Part shown: positions 50,878 to 53,815 of the stretch, in pieces | Layout: every line of letters starts with the position of its first letter | How positions within the stretch are numbered: position 1 is the first letter of the stretch | Source: Chthoniobacterales bacterium | Lineage (GTDB): Bacteria; Verrucomicrobiota; Verrucomicrobiia; Chthoniobacterales; DASVRZ01 | Assembly: GCA_039930045.1 (NCBI GenBank) | Contig: JBDSQB010000013.1 | Location: forward strand, 1-53,815 | Direction: 5' to 3' | DNA: 53,815 bases | Made by a program: the position numbers and the translations under genes | Notes under the pieces: model-generated | Databases searched by the model: none | The model's input: only the letters and a program-made list of their open reading frames with translations | Told to the model about the DNA's origin: nothing

Positions 50878-51885
50878 ATGCTAGCTACTGCTTTCCCTCA
50901 TTTATGTCACTGGAGCCGATCATTTGTCGGCTGGATGGTCGTTTGTGTGATTTTAAGTTTGGGAGGCATCGCCCAGGCTCAGGAGGCAGTCGAGTCACAT
51001 AACAATCTCGAGCACGCCGTCGTCGCCGGTGAACCCGGAACTCCCGTCGAGCACGAGGAGGAAGGCGTCCCGCTGGCCGCACCGCATCTCGCGCAGGTCG
51101 GCCCATTTGTCATCACGAGTTCCATGGTTCTCTGCTGGGCGGTAGCTCTGGGCTTGATCATCACCGCCCAACTCGCGACTCGCAAAATCAAGGATGTTCC
51201 CTCGGGTTTACAGAATTTCTGGGAATGGCTCGTTGAAAGTCTCTACACGTTCCTCGAAGGCGTCATCGGGCATCATCTGGTCAAGAAAACGTTCTGGTTT
51301 TTCGCGACGATCTTCATCTTCATCCTCTTCACCAACTGGTTCGGCCTCATTCCCGGAGTCGGCACGGTCGGCTGGGGCACAAGCAATGGAACCTTGAGCC
51401 TGTCGCACATGAGCGAGCCGCTCCTGCGCGGGGTCAATGCCGACCTGAACATGACGTTCGCGATGTCGATCATCTTCTTCCTCTGCTGGATTGTCTGGGC
51501 CATTCAGGAGAACGGTCCCGGCGGATTTATCATGCACATTTTCGGTCCCAAGGGAAACACCACGGGCCTGCTGAAGGTGCTCATGGTCGTGGTTTTTATG
51601 ATCGTCGGCGTGCTGGAAGTCGTCTCGATTTTGTTCCGACCGATTTCGCTGAGCTTCCGTCTGTTTGGCAACATTTACGCCGGTGAAAACATGCTGGAGG
51701 CCATGTCGAATCTGATCCAGCACCCGATTTGGCTGCGGAATATCACCTCGCCGCTGATTCCGATTCCCTTCTACTTCATGGAATTGCTCGTCGGCATCGT
51801 GCAGGCGCTGGTGTTCATGCTTTTGACCGCCGTTTTCACCCTCCTGATCTGTCAGCACGAAGAGAAAGCCGACGGACACCACTAA
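50878..51885 (+). CDS. atpB: ATP synthase F0 subunit a
   Basis: A 335-aa membrane subunit forming the proton half-channels. The N terminus is long, with a hydrophobic segment (SFVGWMVVCVILSLGGIAQA) and an acidic, His-rich loop (VEHEEEGVPLAAPHL), before the family helices. The essential Arg is in SLSFRLFGNIYAGENMLEAM; the final helices hold MELLVGIVQALVFMLLTAVF. First of the atp genes here; no atpI is seen upstream. It lacks a Shine-Dalgarno sequence. Confidence 0.95.
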   Translation: MLATAFPHLCHWSRSFVGWMVVCVILSLGGIAQAQEAVESHNNLEHAVVAGEPGTPVEHEEEGVPLAAPHLAQVGPFVITSSMVLCWAVALGLIITAQLATRKIKDVPSGLQNFWEWLVESLYTFLEGVIGHHLVKKTFWFFATIFIFILFTNWFGLIPGVGTVGWGTSNGTLSLSHMSEPLLRGVNADLNMTFAMSIIFFLCWIVWAIQENGPGGFIMHIFGPKGNTTGLLKVLMVVVFMIVGVLEVVSILFRPISLSFRLFGNIYAGENMLEAMSNLIQHPIWLRNITSPLIPIPFYFMELLVGIVQALVFMLLTAVFTLLICQHEEKADGHH

Positions 51886-51960
51886 CCAATTTAAAACAAT
51901 TTCGCCGGGCGGATCGTGCAAAGTCAGCGACGGACGGCGGATCAAACAACAACACAACAT

Positions 51961-52176
51961 ATGACACCAATACTCGCAGAAATGAGCGGTAGCATTCACA
52001 TCGGTCTGGCAGCGCTCGGCGCCGCTCTCGGCGTGGGTCTTATCGGTATGAAGGCCGCAGAGGCAGTCGGTCGCAACCCCGGAGCTGCCACGCAGATCCT
52101 GGTGCAGGCGATCTTGAGCACGGCGTTCGCGGAAGGCATTGTCTTCTTCGCGATCTACCTCGCCAAAGGTCAGTAA
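51961..52176 (+). CDS. atpE: ATP synthase F0 subunit c
   Basis: A 71-aa hairpin of two membrane helices that form the rotor ring. The polar loop is GRNPGAA (37-43) and the proton-binding Glu is residue 58 (AFAEGIVFF), followed by Gly. The lack of the usual sodium-site residues suggests a proton ring. ATG at 51961 is used; a second ATG at 51982 would remove 7 residues. A hairpin follows the stop. Confidence 0.95.
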   Translation: MTPILAEMSGSIHIGLAALGAALGVGLIGMKAAEAVGRNPGAATQILVQAILSTAFAEGIVFFAIYLAKGQ

Positions 52177-52180
52177 TTCA

Positions 52181-52217
52181 CAGGCGCGGAGTTCCTTAAA
52201 AAACAGCTCCGCGCCTG
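52181..52217 (+). terminator. Stem-loop between atpE and atpF
   Basis: CAGGCGCGGAG (52181-52191) pairs with CTCCGCGCCTG (52207-52217), then TCCTTTT. The 11-bp stem could be a partial terminator or a 3' mRNA stabiliser that gives more subunit c than b, as c is needed in about ten copies. Confidence 0.8.
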
Positions 52218-52241
52218 TCCTTTTCCCAACACTTTTCAAAT

Positions 52242-52796
52242 ATGACTTCCCATTTCTTTCTGGCCCAAGCCAATGGCGGCATGCTCGATTCCGCCAAGGA
52301 CACCGCCCATGCCTTCGGCTTCGAGTGGCATCTGTTTCTCTCGCAATGCATTAGCTTCGCGATCGTTGCGATTCTACTTCAGAAGTTTGCCTACAAACCG
52401 ATCCTCAACATTCTCGAGGAACGCCGCCAGCGCATCGCCGAAGGCCTCGCCAATGCCGACAAGATCAAGGCGCAACTCGCCGAGTCGGAAGTGCGTTATC
52501 AGCAGATTCTTTCCAAGGCCAACAGCGAGGCCCAGCGCGTGATCGACGAAGCCCTCGCGATCGCCGGTTCCGCTGGTGAAAAAGAGCGCCAGAAGGCTAT
52601 CTCCGAAGCCGAGCAAATCATTGCCAAGGCTCGCGAAGCCACCTCTCTCGAACACAGCCAGATGCTGAGCCAGCTCAAGCGCGAACTCGGCCGCCTCGTC
52701 ATCGACACCACTTCGAAGGTCACCGGCAAAGTTCTCACCGCAGAAGACCAGCAGCGCCTGACCGAGGAAAGCACTCGCAGCGTCAGCGTTATCTAA
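52242..52796 (+). CDS. atpF: ATP synthase F0 subunit b
   Basis: A 184-aa peripheral-stalk subunit: one membrane helix at about 28-50 (FEWHLFLSQCISFAIVAILL) then a long polar coiled coil with NILEERRQRIAEGLANADKI and SEAEQIIAKAREATSLEHSQ. It holds the stator against rotation of the ring. Follows the atpE hairpin by about 25 bases. Confidence 0.95.
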   Translation: MTSHFFLAQANGGMLDSAKDTAHAFGFEWHLFLSQCISFAIVAILLQKFAYKPILNILEERRQRIAEGLANADKIKAQLAESEVRYQQILSKANSEAQRVIDEALAIAGSAGEKERQKAISEAEQIIAKAREATSLEHSQMLSQLKRELGRLVIDTTSKVTGKVLTAEDQQRLTEESTRSVSVI

Positions 52797-52801
52797 CTCC
52801 C

Positions 52802-53200
52802 ATGAAGCTGTCCAAAGATTCCCGCAAAACCTCCAAGCAGCTTTTTCAGGCCAGCTTCGTCGATGGACGGCTGGATTCCCAGCGGCTGCTGCAGGCGACG
52901 GCTTTGGTCATCGAACGTAAACCCCGCAATTACACGGGCATCCTCAAGGAAATCCAGCGCCAAGTCCGGCTCGAAACGGCCAAAAGCCACGTCGTGATCG
53001 ACAGCGCGCTGAATCTTTCCACCCAGGAACTGGACCGGGTGTTGGGCGATCTCCGGGCCAAATACGGCAACGATCTGACCAGCGAACTCCACATTAAACC
53101 CGAACTCATCGGCGGTCTGCGCATTCAGATTGGCAGTGATGTTTACGACGGCAGCGTGAGCGGACGCCTCGCCCATCTCGAAAAAACCCTCGCCGCCTGA
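52802..53200 (+). CDS. atpH: ATP synthase F1 subunit delta
   Basis: A 132-aa subunit joining the stalk to F1. It is shorter than the common ~180 aa because the N-terminal helical domain seems reduced; the C-terminal part with QELDRVLGDLRAKYGNDLTS and the PELIGGLRIQIGSDVYDGSV block is complete. It begins 5 bases after atpF. Assigned by position and the C-terminal signature. Confidence 0.88.
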   Translation: MKLSKDSRKTSKQLFQASFVDGRLDSQRLLQATALVIERKPRNYTGILKEIQRQVRLETAKSHVVIDSALNLSTQELDRVLGDLRAKYGNDLTSELHIKPELIGGLRIQIGSDVYDGSVSGRLAHLEKTLAA

Positions 53201-53229
53201 TTTCTATTTAACTCCCACCTTTTTTACTC

Positions 53230-53815
53230 ATGAGCACCATCCTGCAAGAACTCGAATCCCAAATCTCCGGCCTCTCCACCACGGCCATGAAATCCAACGT
53301 CGGCGTCGTCCGCGAAGCTGGTGACGGCGTCGCCAAAATCGAAGGCCTGAGCGACGTCATGCTCAATGAGCTAATCGAATTTCCCGGCGGCCTCTACGGC
53401 CTGGCGCTCAACTTGGAAGAAACCGAAGTCGGCTGCGTTTTGCTCGGCGATTTCACCGAGGTCAAGGAAGGCACCGAAGTCAAAACGACCGGTCGCCTGC
53501 TCTCTGTTCCTGTCGGCAAAGGCCTGCTCGGCCGCGTCGTCAACACCCTCGGTCAGCCGATTGACGGCAAGGGACCCATCGTTTCCGACACGACGTATCC
53601 CGTCGAAAAAATTGCTCCCGGCATCATCAAGCGCAAATCCGTCAGTCAGCCTGTGCAGACCGGCATCATGGCCATCGACGCGATGATTCCGATTGGCCGC
53701 GGCCAGCGCGAATTGATCATCGGCGACCGCGCCACCGGCAAGACGACGGTCGCTATTGACACCATTCTCAACCAAGCCCAGATCAACAAGGCCAACATCG
53801 GCAACCCCGATTTCC
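53230..53815 (+). CDS. atpA: ATP synthase F1 subunit alpha, 3' end beyond the window
   Basis: The first 195 residues. The beta-barrel (residues about 25-95) has [20 protein letters not shown], then the nucleotide domain with [20 protein letters not shown]. The P-loop reads GDRATGKT (165-172); most bacteria have GDRQTGKT, so Gln is Ala here. The alpha subunit binds nucleotide without catalysis. The frame runs off the end of the window. Confidence 0.95.
   Translation, partial: MSTILQELESQISGLSTTAMKSNVGVVREAGDGVAKIEGLSDVMLNELIEFPGGLYGLALNLEETEVGCVLLGDFTEVKEGTEVKTTGRLLSVPVGKGLLGRVVNTLGQPIDGKGPIVSDTTYPVEKIAPGIIKRKSVSQPVQTGIMAIDAMIPIGRGQRELIIGDRATGKTTVAIDTILNQAQINKANIGNPDF

Overview
The window reads as a GC-rich chromosomal segment of a bacterium in the Verrucomicrobiota, most likely near the Spartobacteria/Chthoniobacterales. 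This placement is inference. It rests on a TIGR04073-type exosortase-associated protein, a GreA-like factor with a very long N-terminal extension, a Crp/Fnr-type box in front of the ATP synthase genes, and many interspersed palindromic repeats of the kind common in that phylum. No rRNA, tRNA, transposase or CRISPR array was found.

Layout. 1-1.45 kb: the end of a gene-cassette array with three 103-bp attC sites, minus-strand unknown cassettes, and no integron integrase in view. 1.56-4.8 kb: a frameshifted unknown gene, a 21-bp tandem repeat array, yajQ, and a PAS/SpoIIE-type phosphatase with a degenerate receiver. 4.8-11.3 kb (minus strand): rpsO-pnp, then cdsA-dxr-rseP (phospholipid precursor, isoprenoid and regulated proteolysis genes). 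11.4-24.2 kb: mixed housekeeping and unknown genes: glutaredoxin, a DUF4870 protein, an acetyltransferase, mdh, a small nucleotidyltransferase/52-aa pair, malQ, a UvrD-type helicase, a glycosyltransferase, an orphan metal-binding lipoprotein-like receptor, a DUF2167 protein, and a small tyrosine phosphatase between repeats. 23.5-32.1 kb: a full potassium-uptake operon in the order kdpA-kdpB-kdpC-small membrane ORF-usp-kdpD-kdpE, with a T-rich KdpE-like operator ahead of it. 32.1-36.9 kb: prfB (with its programmed frameshift), an FtsB-like protein, eno and the GreA-like protein. 37-43.4 kb (plus strand): exoD, the TIGR04073 protein, an RlmD-like RNA methyltransferase, an aldo/keto reductase, a 57-residue peptide made of 11-residue repeats with its own strong terminator, mpl and a glycosyltransferase. 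43.5-50.7 kb: smc with an inserted 14-residue repeat array, a large palindromic element, a lipid kinase, a periplasmic coiled-coil protein and a glycosyltransferase. 50.7-53.8 kb: the start of the atp operon (atpB-E-F-H-A), cut by the window edge in atpA.

The most unusual items are (1) the 11-residue-repeat peptide with a dedicated terminator, (2) a small membrane ORF and a stand-alone universal-stress domain inside the kdp operon, (3) the overlapping nucleotidyltransferase/52-aa pair, (4) the integrase-less cassette array, (5) several repeat families: 21-bp-period tandem arrays, two copies of a multi-hairpin element and a 27-bp perfect inverted repeat, and (6) a patchy excess of the pentamer GTTAG/CTAAC that cuts across reading frames.
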